Shown here piece by piece: positions 33,783-41,745 of a stretch of 64,000 nucleotides of DNA. The number at the start of each line of letters is the position of its first letter. The stretch's first letter is position 1. The stretch is from contig DATJRJ010000129.1 of NCBI GenBank assembly GCA_035504735.1, positions 1 to 64,000 of the forward strand, read 5' to 3'. The DNA comes from JAJPIG01 sp035504735 (GTDB lineage: Bacteria; Desulfobacterota; Binatia; Binatales; Binataceae). The notes under the pieces were generated by a model, which had not been told where the DNA came from, ran no database searches, and saw nothing but the letters and a program-made list of their open reading frames with translations. The position numbers and the translations under genes were made by a program.

Positions 33783-34232
33783 TCATTCAGCGCTAACGGT
33801 TAACTTGAGATTAGCCTCAACCTCAGGCTCCAGCCGGACTGTGACGGTATAATCGCCGAGCTGCTTGATCGGCTCGATCAGCAGGATCTTGCGCCGATCG
33901 ACTTCGAATCCACGCTCACGCAACGCCCGCTCGAGATCAAGATTGGTGACTGAACCGAACAGCTTGCCCTCCTCGCCGGCGCGCGCCGTAACCACCAAAG
34001 TGAGCGCCTCGACCTGCTCCTTGTATTTGAGAGCGGCACCCTTCTTGGCTTCGCGGCGGACGAGCGCGATACGCTTTTGATTCTCGAACGCGCGCAGGTT
34101 GCGGGCGTCGGCCATCACGGCCAGTTGGCGCGGGAGCAGGAAATTACGCGCAAAACCCGCGCGGACCCGAACCACATCGCCGGTGCGGCCGAGATTGGGT
34201 ACGTCTTCGTTGAGTATCACTTGCAGATTCAT
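33783..34232 (-). CDS. rplI: 50S ribosomal protein L9
   Basis: A 149-residue L9. The N-terminal RNA-binding domain begins MNLQVILNEDVPNLGRTGDV and continues VRAGFARNFLLPRQLAV. A long connecting helix follows, then the C-terminal domain (KLFGSVTNLDLERALRERGF, IKQLGDYTVTVRLEPEV). It is the last gene of rpsF-ssb-like-rpsR-DUF2232-rplI, a common bacterial order. L9 binds 23S rRNA near the L1 stalk. Confidence 0.97.
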   Translation of the reverse strand: MNLQVILNEDVPNLGRTGDVVRVRAGFARNFLLPRQLAVMADARNLRAFENQKRIALVRREAKKGAALKYKEQVEALTLVVTARAGEEGKLFGSVTNLDLERALRERGFEVDRRKILLIEPIKQLGDYTVTVRLEPEVEANLKLTVSAE

Positions 34233-34262
34233 CGCTCAGTCCTGCCTCATTAAGAATAGTCC

Positions 34263-35219
34263 TTAGAGAAAGTCGCCAAAACTGCCGGCCTCCGGGCTTT
34301 GCGGTTTGAGGCGGCGAAAGTCGATCCAGAGGTCGAAAATTCCGGCCGCGCAGACCAATGCCGCCAGCACCGGCTGAATCCCGGTGACGAAATAGATCAG
34401 TCCGCGCGCCAACCCAGGCATCGACAGCATCTTGAAGTAAAATGCCATGATCGCCAGTCCCTGGCAGAAATAGATCGACGCTACGCAAACGAAGCCGTCG
34501 AGCGCGATCGTGCTGATCGCCCTGACCGGAACGAACAGCGCGAAGCCGGTGGCGAGCAGCAGCCATATCAACCACTCCGGCGCCGACCAGCGCGCCAGGT
34601 CGGCAAACAGCCGATAGCCGAGCCGGCCGCGATCCAGCCAGCGCCAGAAAACCGTCAGATTCACCAGCACCGCGCAAGCTGCCGAGAGCGCCACCAGTGC
34701 GGGGCTCAGCCGGATAGTTATGTCGAGCACGCTCGCCTTGGCGTCCGCGGTGAGCGGGTTGTCCATCCCCAGCAGCCGGTAGAATTCCTCGCCGCGCGCC
34801 ATCCCGGCGGACAGCGAATGGCGCAACGCATCGGCCAGCGCCCCCGGCGACCCGGCGAAGGCGAAGGCGCCGAAGGTGCCCGCGATTAACATCGCGGCGC
34901 TGGCGACCAGCACCACCAGCTCGAAGGGACGCCGATTCTCCAGCATATGGCAGATAATCACGCTGGCGAGTCCGAACGTGACCAGATAGGCGACACCCGC
35001 GGCCCATCCGACGGCCAGCGTGACGACCGCGCCGGCAATGGCCACCGACCCGATCGAACGAACCAGCCAGTTCTCGTGTCCGATCGCAAAGTCCATCACA
35101 GCCAGCGGAGCGAATAACATCGCCAAAGCGCCCGCGACCGGAACCATGCACCCGGCGATAAATAACGCCGCAGTGATAAGCGCCGCCCGGGTCAAACCGA
35201 TGACCGTCCTGAACGTCAT
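34263..35219 (-). CDS. DUF2232 (YybS-like) membrane protein
   Basis: A 318-residue polytopic protein with about eight helices. It begins FRTVIGLTRAALITAALFIA and includes GFALFVPVRAISTIALDGFV and ASIYFCQGLAIMAFYFKM. DUF2232 members are regularly found between rpsR and rplI, and this gene occupies that place. Function is unknown; a link to membrane or cell-envelope processes during growth is only inferred from the conserved position. Confidence 0.8.
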   Translation of the reverse strand: MTFRTVIGLTRAALITAALFIAGCMVPVAGALAMLFAPLAVMDFAIGHENWLVRSIGSVAIAGAVVTLAVGWAAGVAYLVTFGLASVIICHMLENRRPFELVVLVASAAMLIAGTFGAFAFAGSPGALADALRHSLSAGMARGEEFYRLLGMDNPLTADAKASVLDITIRLSPALVALSAACAVLVNLTVFWRWLDRGRLGYRLFADLARWSAPEWLIWLLLATGFALFVPVRAISTIALDGFVCVASIYFCQGLAIMAFYFKMLSMPGLARGLIYFVTGIQPVLAALVCAAGIFDLWIDFRRLKPQSPEAGSFGDFL

Positions 35220-35228
35220 GGCTGCCGA

Positions 35229-35573
35229 TCAAACACCCAGGGTCGAGAACGGTAGCAACGCCAAGACGCGCGCCCGCTTGATCGCGATTGCGAGGCTCCG
35301 CTGATGGCGCGCGCAGTTACCCGAGGTGCGGCTCGGCACGATCTTGCCACCCTCGGTGATGAAGCTTTGCAAGGTCCGCACATCCTTATAGTCGACTTTC
35401 AGCGTCTTATCGGCGCAGAATCGGCATACTTTGCGCCGGCCACCCGTACGCCGACGTCCACGGTCTCGCCCCTCCATCTGGAGGTCGCCGTCACCGCCGC
35501 GTGGGCCCGGACGTCCCGAGCGCTCGAAGCGCGGCCGCTCGGCGGTGGTTTCAGTCCTTTCTTCCTCTGCCAT
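35229..35573 (-). CDS. rpsR: 30S ribosomal protein S18
   Basis: A 114-residue S18. The core begins at about residue 49 with KVCRFCADKTLKVDYKDVRT and continues FITEGGKIVPSRTSGNCARHQRSL. The C-x2-C pair and the later Cys/His (CARH) indicate the zinc-binding form. The first 48 residues are an acidic then Arg/Gly-rich extension. S18 forms a dimer with S6 on 16S rRNA; rpsF is upstream in this operon. Confidence 0.96.
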   Translation of the reverse strand: MAEEERTETTAERPRFERSGRPGPRGGDGDLQMEGRDRGRRRTGGRRKVCRFCADKTLKVDYKDVRTLQSFITEGGKIVPSRTSGNCARHQRSLAIAIKRARVLALLPFSTLGV

Positions 35574-35611
35574 CTGTACACCCTATCGTCATATTCAATC
35601 GGTCGTTCGGG

Positions 35612-35923
35612 CTAATCGAGCAGCTTGACCGAATCAGCCATCACTTCGATTCCCGGCTTTCCGAATTCCGCCTTGCCACGCATCACTCTGAGTTGGCCGG
35701 CGACGCGAACCTCACGGCCGGGCTTGAGACACTGGGCCAGCTCCCGGGCGCTCTCGCCGGTCATCACGACCGTTAGAACCAGCTCGTCGCCATCCACTCC
35801 GCAGGCCACCGCGAGACGCAAAACCGCAGTTCCCGTCGGTGTGCTGCGAAGCTCTGCAGGCCTTGCTATCCGGCCCCATAGCTCAGTGCGATTGCCCGTC
35901 ACTTTCCGGTGCGGGGGGTTCAT
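35612..35923 (-). CDS. OB-fold single-strand DNA-binding-like protein (PriB/SSB type)
   Basis: A 103-residue OB-fold protein. NRTELWGRIARPAELRSTPT resembles the start of SSB proteins, and VRVAGQLRVMRGKAEFGKPG is the later OB strand set. It is much shorter than SSB and has no acidic C-terminal tip, so it is closer to PriB (primosomal protein n). The gene lies between rpsF and rpsR, where priB or ssb sits in many bacteria. It overlaps the end of rpsF by 41 bases if ATG at 35923 is used; GTG at 35902 is an alternative. Confidence 0.75.
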   Translation of the reverse strand: MNPPHRKVTGNRTELWGRIARPAELRSTPTGTAVLRLAVACGVDGDELVLTVVMTGESARELAQCLKPGREVRVAGQLRVMRGKAEFGKPGIEVMADSVKLLD

Positions 35924-36386
35924 CCGGAGCCGCCTCGACCCCGGTTATCTCTTCCGGAGCATCGGGCACCGCCTCGGCCTCTGGACGCGCCGGAGTTTCA
36001 CCCCGAGCCTCGGCCGCGCGCGCCTCGGCAGCGGCCTTATGCTGCGCAATCCGGCTGCGATTCGCCTCGACTTCGGCGTGGGCTTTAGCCGCGTCGGTGT
36101 CGGCGTCGACCAGCACCGACAAGTAGCGCAGGACATTGTCGGCCAGTTTCAAGTTACGCTCGACCTCGTGGGTCGCGGCTTCCGGGGCGACATAATCGAG
36201 CCGGACATAATAACCCCGCCGTTCACCCTTGATTCGATAGGCGAGCTCGCGCCCGCCCCATTCGTCGGTGTCGATTAGCTCGCCGCCATTGCTGCCGACG
36301 ACACCCTCGAAGCGCTTGATGGTCTCTTTGGTCTGAGTTTCGCCCAAATCCGGGCGCAGAATGAATATGGTTTCGTAGCGACGCAC
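35883..36386 (-). CDS. rpsF: 30S ribosomal protein S6 with acidic C-terminal extension
   Basis: A 167-residue S6. The GTG start at 36386 has GGAGG seven bases upstream and gives VRRYETIFILRPDLG, the normal S6 N-terminus. The ferredoxin-like fold continues with GGRELAYRIKGERRGYYVRL and ends near residue 105. The remaining 60 or so residues are an Ala/Glu/Pro-rich tail, longer than usual. S6 pairs with S18 on the platform of the 30S subunit. It is the first gene of the ribosomal operon. Confidence 0.95.
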   Translation of the reverse strand: MRRYETIFILRPDLGETQTKETIKRFEGVVGSNGGELIDTDEWGGRELAYRIKGERRGYYVRLDYVAPEAATHEVERNLKLADNVLRYLSVLVDADTDAAKAHAEVEANRSRIAQHKAAAEARAAEARGETPARPEAEAVPDAPEEITGVEAAPDEPPAPESDGQSH

Positions 36387-36454
36387 AGCGTCCTCCTTGT
36401 GGATTAAGCCCCCACGCGGCGGGAGCAAGGAGCAAACACCATAAACTAACACCT

Positions 36455-36468
36455 GCGCCGGTCGGCGC
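36455..36468 (-). promoter_or_regulatory. Small hairpin in the rpsF leader
   Basis: GCGCC and GGCGC form a 5-bp stem with a 4-base GACC-like loop in the rpsF leader, about 70-80 bases before the start. Some bacteria autoregulate rpsF through an S6:S18 leader with a conserved CCG. The sequence here contains CCG, but I cannot show that it matches the known motif. Confidence 0.2.
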
Positions 36469-36594
36469 TCAAGGCAATCGGTCAGGGAAAACGCGCTATC
36501 CGGGCCATCTCCGATGACTTTCGACCTGACGGCCGGTTAGCGTTCGCATTCTGACAATGTTAGAGGGTCTGCTATCCGCTTTGGCGAGGGACCT

Positions 36595-37536
36595 ATGAAA
36601 CTGGTGCTGTTTGAAAGCGAATCGATAGGGCGGCGTCCCGGCGTGCTTTTGACGGCCGGCGATAAGGAATTCGTGCTCGACCTGGTGTCGGCGTTTGCTG
36701 CCGAAGGGATGCCGCCGCCGGCCTCGCTGGTCGAGGTGCTGGGGGCCGACGCGATGCTGGCCGTCGCCAGAATTGTCGAGCAGGCGCGCAATGATTGGGG
36801 CAGCGCAGCAGTCCGGAAATGTCTGATACCGGCGGCGCGTGCGCGCCTGATGGCGCCGGTGCCGGAGCGTCCCTTCGTCATATGCACGGGCGCCAATTAC
36901 GGCTCCCATCTGCTCGAGATGAACGCGACCAGCCAGCCTCAACGTCCGTTCGCCTTCGTTAAATCTCCACATGCGGTGATCGGGCCCGGGATGCCGATCA
37001 AGCTGCCTGAGCTCTTGCCGAATATGGTCGATTTCGAGGGCGAGCTGTGCGTGGTCTTCGGACGGCGATGCCGCAACGTCGCCGCCGCCGATGCGATGAA
37101 CTATGTCGCCGGCTATACCATCCTGAACGACGTCTCGGCGCGCGATGGCCTGGCCGGAATCCGAGTCCCGGGGACCGAGCCGGTGGTGACGGTCGGTATC
37201 ATGCTTATGGGCAAGCATTTCCCGACGTTCTGTCCGCTCGGCCCGGTGGTAGCGACCCCGGATGAGATACCCGATTGGCGCCGGATGCATATCGTCACGA
37301 CCCTCAACGGCACCGTGATGCAGGACGGCTATACCGACGATCTGATCTTTGGGATTCCGGCGCTAATCGAGGAGTTCTCGCACGTCTACACCTTCGAGCC
37401 GGGGGATGTGATGAGCACCGGCTCGCCGCCGGGCGTCGGGATGGGACGCAAACCGCCGGTCTTCATGAAACCGGGTGATGAAGTGGCGATTACGGTTGAG
37501 GGAATCGGCACGTTGCGCAACCCCATCACGGCCTGA
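36595..37536 (+). CDS. Fumarylacetoacetate hydrolase family protein
   Basis: A 313-residue FAH-fold protein. The metal site is visible as MVDFEGELCVVFG (E-x-E) and ILNDVSARDG (Asp). Other family motifs are PFAFVKSPHAVIGPG and DVMSTGSPPGVGMGRKPPVF, the latter ending in the usual GDEVAITVEGIGTLRNP. Members cleave C-C bonds in acylpyruvates, including fumarylpyruvate from the gentisate route, or decarboxylate related keto acids. The substrate is undetermined. A PaaI-type thioesterase gene follows 45 bases later and may be co-transcribed. Confidence 0.85.
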   Translation: MKLVLFESESIGRRPGVLLTAGDKEFVLDLVSAFAAEGMPPPASLVEVLGADAMLAVARIVEQARNDWGSAAVRKCLIPAARARLMAPVPERPFVICTGANYGSHLLEMNATSQPQRPFAFVKSPHAVIGPGMPIKLPELLPNMVDFEGELCVVFGRRCRNVAAADAMNYVAGYTILNDVSARDGLAGIRVPGTEPVVTVGIMLMGKHFPTFCPLGPVVATPDEIPDWRRMHIVTTLNGTVMQDGYTDDLIFGIPALIEEFSHVYTFEPGDVMSTGSPPGVGMGRKPPVFMKPGDEVAITVEGIGTLRNPITA

Positions 37537-37581
37537 GCTCGCTGATTCCCTGAACGGCCGAGGGGAAAAGACGATCGAATC

Positions 37582-37992
37582 GTGAAGCAGCCGGAAAACG
37601 ATCAGGCGGGCAATCGGGAACTGCCGCGGATGCCGTTTGCGGAAACGCTCGGAATCCGTTACCTCAGCACAGCGCGCGATCGCATAGTCGCCGAGATGGA
37701 GGTGCGGGATACGCTCTGCACGCTGCCGGCGGTATTGCATGGCGGGGCGATGATGGCGTTTGCTGACACGCTCGGCGCCTACGCCACCCTGCTCAATCTT
37801 GAGACGGGCAAGAGCACCACGACCATCGAATCGAAGACCAACTTCTTCGCGCCCGCGCCGGCCGGCACCAAGGTCATCGGCGAATGCCTGCCGCTCCATC
37901 GCGGCCGCCGCACGATGGTATGGCAGACCCGCGTCACCTCCCCGGAGGGCCGGCTGCTTGCAATGATCACGCAGACCCAGATGGTCCTCTAG
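37582..37992 (+). CDS. PaaI-type hotdog thioesterase
   Basis: A 136-residue hotdog protein. LHGGAMMAFADTLGAYATL has the HGG and the catalytic-region aspartate of PaaI-like acyl-CoA thioesterases. ESKTNFFAPAPAGTKVIGE and RGRRTMVWQTRVTSPEGRLL complete the fold. The start is GTG. It would hydrolyse aryl- or acyl-CoA esters. The neighbouring FAH gene and the CoA ligase at 27143 make aromatic metabolism plausible. Confidence 0.82.
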   Translation: MKQPENDQAGNRELPRMPFAETLGIRYLSTARDRIVAEMEVRDTLCTLPAVLHGGAMMAFADTLGAYATLLNLETGKSTTTIESKTNFFAPAPAGTKVIGECLPLHRGRRTMVWQTRVTSPEGRLLAMITQTQMVL

Positions 37993-38030
37993 CAGGGCCG
38001 CGAGTTGTCAACCGCGCGGGCGTAGTTTCG

Positions 38031-39122
38031 TTACTGAAAGTCTTTTCGGTAAGTGACGAAATTCGCGGTCACGCGGGCGCCCAGACCTGCAGCCGTGTTG
38101 CGCGAGGCCCAGTTGTCGTCGTGCACCAGCGTGTATCCCGCGTAGCGCATCCCCTGCTGCGCCATCGTCAGAAACGACCGCGCAGCCATCGCGAGCGCAA
38201 CTCCACGCCCCCGCATCCGCTCGATTACCCCGATATTGATCAGCGCGCCGCGGGTCCCTCCGCCACGTGCGGGGCTAAGTTTCACGCCGGAGCGGACGCG
38301 GGCCAGTACGAAGCTCAGGTCCGGCACCGAGAAGACCGTGCCGACCGGCTTGCCGTCGGCTATCGCCATCATCGAGAGGTCAGCCACCGGCGAATCCCAC
38401 AGCGACGCCATCATCGGCCGTACCTCTTCGCGGCTGATCGGGTTCCAGCCCCAATGCCGCGCGAACGAGGCGTTGGTGACATCGGTCCAGCTATCGACCG
38501 CGTCCATGAAACCGTACCGGCGCCAGCTCTTGATGGTGATATTCGCGGCCGCGGCCGACTCGACCATCCGCGGATAGCGTTCCAGGAGTTCGGGCGTGAG
38601 CTCGGCGGTGAAATCGCTCTGACCCTTTTCGGTCAGGAAGCCGGCGTTCTTGAAATAGCTGTGGTAGTAGTCCGGATTTCCGCGCAGCAGAAACGAGGGC
38701 AGATTTCCATAATTGTCGATCGCGTAGGGATAATCGAGAAAAGCGGCGAAGCCGCTGCGCGCAGCTTTCATCTCGCGTTTGCGCAGCCATTCGAGCGCGC
38801 GCTCGAACATCGCGGCCACCGCCTCGTGCTGGCCGGGCAACGCCTCGAAATGGATCAATTGTCCAAGTGATTCGTTCCAATGCTGAACGTAGCGCTGATT
38901 GATAACGGCCGTAACCCGCGCCACCAGCTGATCATTGTCGTACGCCGCCAGCGGGGCCAGCTCGAGATAACTGGAGAGCGGGCTGCGCCCCGCCAGCAGC
39001 GCGATTTCGTTGTGGACATCGGGTGGCCACCACGCCTCGCGCTCGGCATAAATCTGGTAAGGGAAGCGCGCGAATTCCTCGCGGCCTTCGCGGCCGGTGA
39101 CAGCTTGTACGCGGATGCTCAT
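38031..39122 (-). CDS. GNAT-like acetyltransferase domain protein
   Basis: A 363-residue protein that looks like a two-lobed GNAT. The C-terminal region has GVIERMRGRGVALAMAARSF, corresponding to the acetyl-CoA-binding loop (R-x-x-G-x-G/A), followed by YTLVHDDNWASRNTAAGLGA, a common GNAT end. The N-terminal lobe has PYQIYAEREAWWPPDV and FAAFLDYPYAIDNYGNL. No substrate is indicated. It is on the opposite strand to the thioesterase and convergent with it. Confidence 0.65.
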   Translation of the reverse strand: MSIRVQAVTGREGREEFARFPYQIYAEREAWWPPDVHNEIALLAGRSPLSSYLELAPLAAYDNDQLVARVTAVINQRYVQHWNESLGQLIHFEALPGQHEAVAAMFERALEWLRKREMKAARSGFAAFLDYPYAIDNYGNLPSFLLRGNPDYYHSYFKNAGFLTEKGQSDFTAELTPELLERYPRMVESAAAANITIKSWRRYGFMDAVDSWTDVTNASFARHWGWNPISREEVRPMMASLWDSPVADLSMMAIADGKPVGTVFSVPDLSFVLARVRSGVKLSPARGGGTRGALINIGVIERMRGRGVALAMAARSFLTMAQQGMRYAGYTLVHDDNWASRNTAAGLGARVTANFVTYRKDFQ

Positions 39123-39198
39123 GCGGAGCCGTCCAAAGCGGACTTGCGGCCGTTAAGCTGCCGCCGGCGGCGCGTCGAGCTGTCGCACCCGGAGTCGG

Positions 39199-39699
39199 CT
39201 ACTTGGCTCCGACGACGGTCGGCACCGAATCCATCAGCCCCGGTGAGTCCTCGGCGAAGTCCAGTTTCTCGACGCCCGCGTAAGGATTTTCCCACTTCCC
39301 GAAATCGAGCGGATCGCCGTCGACGTATAGCTCCATCTCGTTGCCATCGGGATCCTTGAAATAGACGCCGCGTGCGACGCCGTGGTTGGTGGTCGCCACC
39401 ACCTTGACGCCGTGAGACTTGAGATCCCGGTAAGCGGCGCCCAGTTCTTCGTAACTCTTCATCCTAAACGCGAAATGGAGCAGTCCGACCTGTTCAAACT
39501 GGCCGCCATCGGCTTCCGGACCGACTTCGAGCAGGCCGAGCTCGTGATGGTCGCGGCGGTTGGCCGCCAGAAAGGCAATCTTGAATTGCGGCACCTCGCC
39601 CATCAGCTCAAGGCCCATCACTTCGGTATAGAACTTCTTGGAACGCTCCAGGTCGCGAACCTTGATGACCAGGTGACCGAGACGATCAGGGTGAATCAT
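39199..39699 (-). CDS. VOC superfamily (glyoxalase/dioxygenase) protein
   Basis: A 166-residue vicinal-oxygen-chelate protein. RLGHLVIKVRDLERSKKFYT opens the first module, with a His metal ligand; GLLHFAFRMKSYEELGAAY has the second His, and YFKDPDGNEMELYVD the Glu ligand. It resembles catechol 2,3-dioxygenase-like and ring-cleavage VOC proteins, but a lyase or resistance function is equally possible. It lies 70 bases downstream of bufB on the same strand and could be part of that transcript. Confidence 0.85.
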   Translation of the reverse strand: MIHPDRLGHLVIKVRDLERSKKFYTEVMGLELMGEVPQFKIAFLAANRRDHHELGLLEVGPEADGGQFEQVGLLHFAFRMKSYEELGAAYRDLKSHGVKVVATTNHGVARGVYFKDPDGNEMELYVDGDPLDFGKWENPYAGVEKLDFAEDSPGLMDSVPTVVGAK

Positions 39700-39769
39700 C
39701 GATTAGAGCCTCCTTGGGACGCCCGGGTTCGGTTGCCCTCGGCGATGGCGTCCGTTGCTCTCTCTACAT

Positions 39770-40612
39770 CTACATCAAACCGGGAGCCGAGTCACAAGCG
39801 GCCCGCATACGTGCCTCTTCGGCCGCTTCAGCCAGCACCGCAAACTCGGGGATATGGTCATCCCATTCGATCAGCGTCGCGATCGGTCCGAAGCGCCGAA
39901 CCGCGTATTCGTACAGTCTCCAGACTGCCGCGCTCACCGGATGGTCGTGGGTATCGAGCAGGTAATCGCCGTGATCGCTATAGCCGGCCAGATGAAATTG
40001 CGCGACCCGATGGGCCGGGATCGCGTCGATGTAATCGATCGGATCGAAGCCCTGATTAAACGCCGTCACGTGAATATTGTTGAGGTCGAGCAGGATTCCG
40101 CAATCGGCCTGCTCGGCCACCGCCGCGAGAAATTCCCATTCCGTGATCGTCGAGGCGCGAAATGTCATGTAGCTCGAGATGTTCTCGAGCAGAATTCGCC
40201 GCCCGAGGATCTCCTGCACGACCCGGACACGGCCGGCGACGTGGCGGATCGCCTCCTCGGTATACGGCAGCGGAATCAGATCGTGCAGGTTGTGTCCGCC
40301 GGCTCCGGTCCAGCATAGATGGTCGGAAATCCAGGCCGGCTCGAACCGCCGCGCCAGTTCAAGCAGGCGGCCCAGGTAATCGCGATTCAACGGATCGGTC
40401 GATCCGACCGACAGCGATACGCCGTGCATCACGATCGGATAATCGCGCCGCACGGCCTCGAGCACCTCGAGCGGCCGCCCGCCGTCGACCATGAAGTTCT
40501 CGGAAATGATCTCGAACCAGTCGATATGCGGGTGATCGTCGATCACGCGCGAGTAATGAGGTCGGCGCAGCCCGACCCCATAACCCAGCGCCGGAAATTC
40601 AGAACTGTCCAT
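39770..40612 (-). CDS. bufB: Bufferin maturase BufB-like, DUF692 / MNIO family
   Basis: A 280-residue TIM-barrel protein of the multinuclear non-heme iron oxidase (DUF692) family. Metal-ligand motifs are complete: DWFEIISENFM, VMHGVSLSVGS, WISDHLCWTG, LLENISSYMTF, GILLDLNNIHV, FHLAGY, DTHDHPV and IEWDDHIPE. MNIOs oxidise cysteines or other residues of small peptides. Here the upstream gene, 65 bases away, encodes a Cys-rich exported precursor of bufferin type. In known systems BufB works with a BufC partner (DUF2063), and none is encoded nearby. The product would be a modified, metal-binding peptide. Family membership is firm; the substrate is inferred from the neighbour. Confidence 0.9.
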   Translation of the reverse strand: MDSSEFPALGYGVGLRRPHYSRVIDDHPHIDWFEIISENFMVDGGRPLEVLEAVRRDYPIVMHGVSLSVGSTDPLNRDYLGRLLELARRFEPAWISDHLCWTGAGGHNLHDLIPLPYTEEAIRHVAGRVRVVQEILGRRILLENISSYMTFRASTITEWEFLAAVAEQADCGILLDLNNIHVTAFNQGFDPIDYIDAIPAHRVAQFHLAGYSDHGDYLLDTHDHPVSAAVWRLYEYAVRRFGPIATLIEWDDHIPEFAVLAEAAEEARMRAACDSAPGLM

Positions 40613-40677
40613 CGATCCGTTACCGACCGCGGCCGCGCGCCGAAACCTGCAGCAGCGTCCGCATTTCCGGGCCGGTC

Positions 40678-40959
40678 CTACATGCTCTGCGGCTTACCGC
40701 CCTTGTCGGTGCAGTCCTTGTCAGAGGATGTGTATACGAAGCCCTCGCCCTTGCATGAGTTCTGTCCGGGGCCCGGGCTGCTGGCGGTCTTGCACGCGCT
40801 CTTTCCAGAGCAATCGTTGCCGCCCATACATTTGATCTTGGCGGCCTGCGCGGTAGTGCTCGATGAACTGCCGGAAGCCTGTGCCTGAACCTTAGTTGCG
40901 ACAAACGCCATCGCGACAGCACTGGCGAGGATCGCACCTGAAATCACATTCTTGTTCAT
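40678..40959 (-). CDS. bufA: Bufferin-type RiPP precursor (BufA-like)
   Basis: A 93-residue precursor. A Sec signal peptide (about residues 1-27, cut near VQA-QA) is followed by a Ser/Thr/Ala linker and a core with five cysteines at 44, 50, 56, 69 and 83. The core reads IKCMGGNDCSGKSACK, then GPGQNSCKGEGF, then CTDKGGK, matching the C-x-G-x-N-x-C-x-G pattern of BufA precursors of DUF692-linked bufferins. In known bufferins, core cysteines are oxidised by BufB to bind copper, and the peptide acts in the periplasm. A cysteine usually expected just before GQNSC appears replaced by Pro/Gly here. It is first in a bufA-bufB unit, divergent from an ECF sigma gene. Confidence 0.85.
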   Translation of the reverse strand: MNKNVISGAILASAVAMAFVATKVQAQASGSSSSTTAQAAKIKCMGGNDCSGKSACKTASSPGPGQNSCKGEGFVYTSSDKDCTDKGGKPQSM

Positions 40960-41032
40960 ATTGATGCCTCTTGTCGGGAAAACTTTACAGTCTGGACGCC
41001 AGATTCGCCCAAGTGTTGTGGTTTATGCAAGA

Positions 41033-41061
41033 CCGTTACTTTGAGAAAGTGTTTCCGTTAC
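41033..41061. repeat. CCGTTAC direct repeat with 22-bp phase
   Basis: CCGTTAC occurs at 41033-41039 and 41055-41061, exactly 22 bp apart (two helical turns), between bufA and the sigma gene. Read on the minus strand it is GTAACGG, just downstream of the GGAACC element that points to bufA. The phasing suggests a regulator-binding pair or a second sigma contact. Confidence 0.4.
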
Positions 41062-41066
41062 GCTAT

Positions 41067-41072
41067 GGTTCC
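41067..41072 (-). promoter_or_regulatory. Possible ECF -35 element for bufA
   Basis: GGTTCC on the plus strand is GGAACC on the minus strand, facing bufA 108 bases from its start. GGAAC(C) is a common ECF -35 core. No confident -10 could be named at the 16-17-base spacing. It is a mirror image of the element at 41092. Confidence 0.4.
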
Positions 41073-41091
41073 GCCGGAGCTTCTCGGACCG

Positions 41092-41097
41092 GGAACC
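41092..41097 (+). promoter_or_regulatory. Possible ECF -35 element for the sigma factor gene
   Basis: GGAACC on the plus strand lies 58 bases before the sigma gene ATG and 19 bases from the opposing copy at 41067-41072. Matching motifs in both directions fit autoregulation by the encoded ECF factor. The -10 partner is unclear. Confidence 0.4.
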
Positions 41098-41154
41098 TTC
41101 CGCGTCGTTGATGAGTTATCCACTCTCAGACGCTGATGGCCGCTGATCCCTCAT

Positions 41155-41745
41155 ATGGCGCAAAACCTGCCCATCGGCGCGGACCGGCGCAAACTCTTCG
41201 AGCGCGAGGCGCTGCCGCATCTCGACGCGCTCTATGCTGCCGCTTTTCGCCTGGCACGCAATGCCGACGACGCCAACGACCTGCTCCAGGAAACCATCCT
41301 GCGGGCCTTCCGCTTCTTTCATCAATTCACTCCCGGCACCAATTGTCGCGCCTGGTTGTTGACCATCCTGTACAATGTCTTCCGTAACGTATATCGCCGC
41401 GGTACCCGCGAGCAGGTCGCCGCCTCGGCCGAGGAGTTCGAGCGCCGCGCCGATACTGACAGCATCCATCCCAGCGCCGCACCCTCGAATCCCGAGGACA
41501 TCGTGCTCGAGAGCGTACTCGATCATGAAGTCGAGCAGGCGCTTGACGCGCTGCCCGAGGATTTTCGCACAGTGCTGCTGATGGTCGATCTCGAGGAGCT
41601 CAGTTACCAGGAGGTTGCGCGGGTGATGGAGCTGCCGGTCGGCACCGTGAAATCGCGGGTCTCGCGCGGCCGTGCCTCGATGCGGCGCCAGCTCCAGGAT
41701 TTTGCCGACGCGCGGTGCCTGAAAAAGCCGATGACGGGAAGTTGA
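41155..41745 (+). CDS. ECF RNA polymerase sigma factor (RpoE-like)
   Basis: A 196-residue ECF factor. Region 2 is seen in ALYAAAFRLARNADDANDLL, TILRAFRFFHQFTPGTNCRA and WLLTILYNVFRNVYRR, and region 4 in ALDALPEDFRTVLLMVDLEE, LSYQEVARVMELPVGTVKSR and VSRGRASMRRQL. ATG at 41155 has a poor ribosome-binding site. The gene overlaps the anti-sigma gene that follows. It is divergent from bufA and bufB, so it probably directs their transcription, as ECF factors do for bufferin clusters in Caulobacter. The regulon is otherwise unknown. Confidence 0.93.
   Translation: MAQNLPIGADRRKLFEREALPHLDALYAAAFRLARNADDANDLLQETILRAFRFFHQFTPGTNCRAWLLTILYNVFRNVYRRGTREQVAASAEEFERRADTDSIHPSAAPSNPEDIVLESVLDHEVEQALDALPEDFRTVLLMVDLEELSYQEVARVMELPVGTVKSRVSRGRASMRRQLQDFADARCLKKPMTGS

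Noticed and set aside
34144..35232. 362-codon minus-strand ORF over the DUF2232 gene
   Set aside because: It overlaps the DUF2232 gene in another frame; its Arg/Gly-rich sequence lacks the hydrophobic pattern expected at this place.
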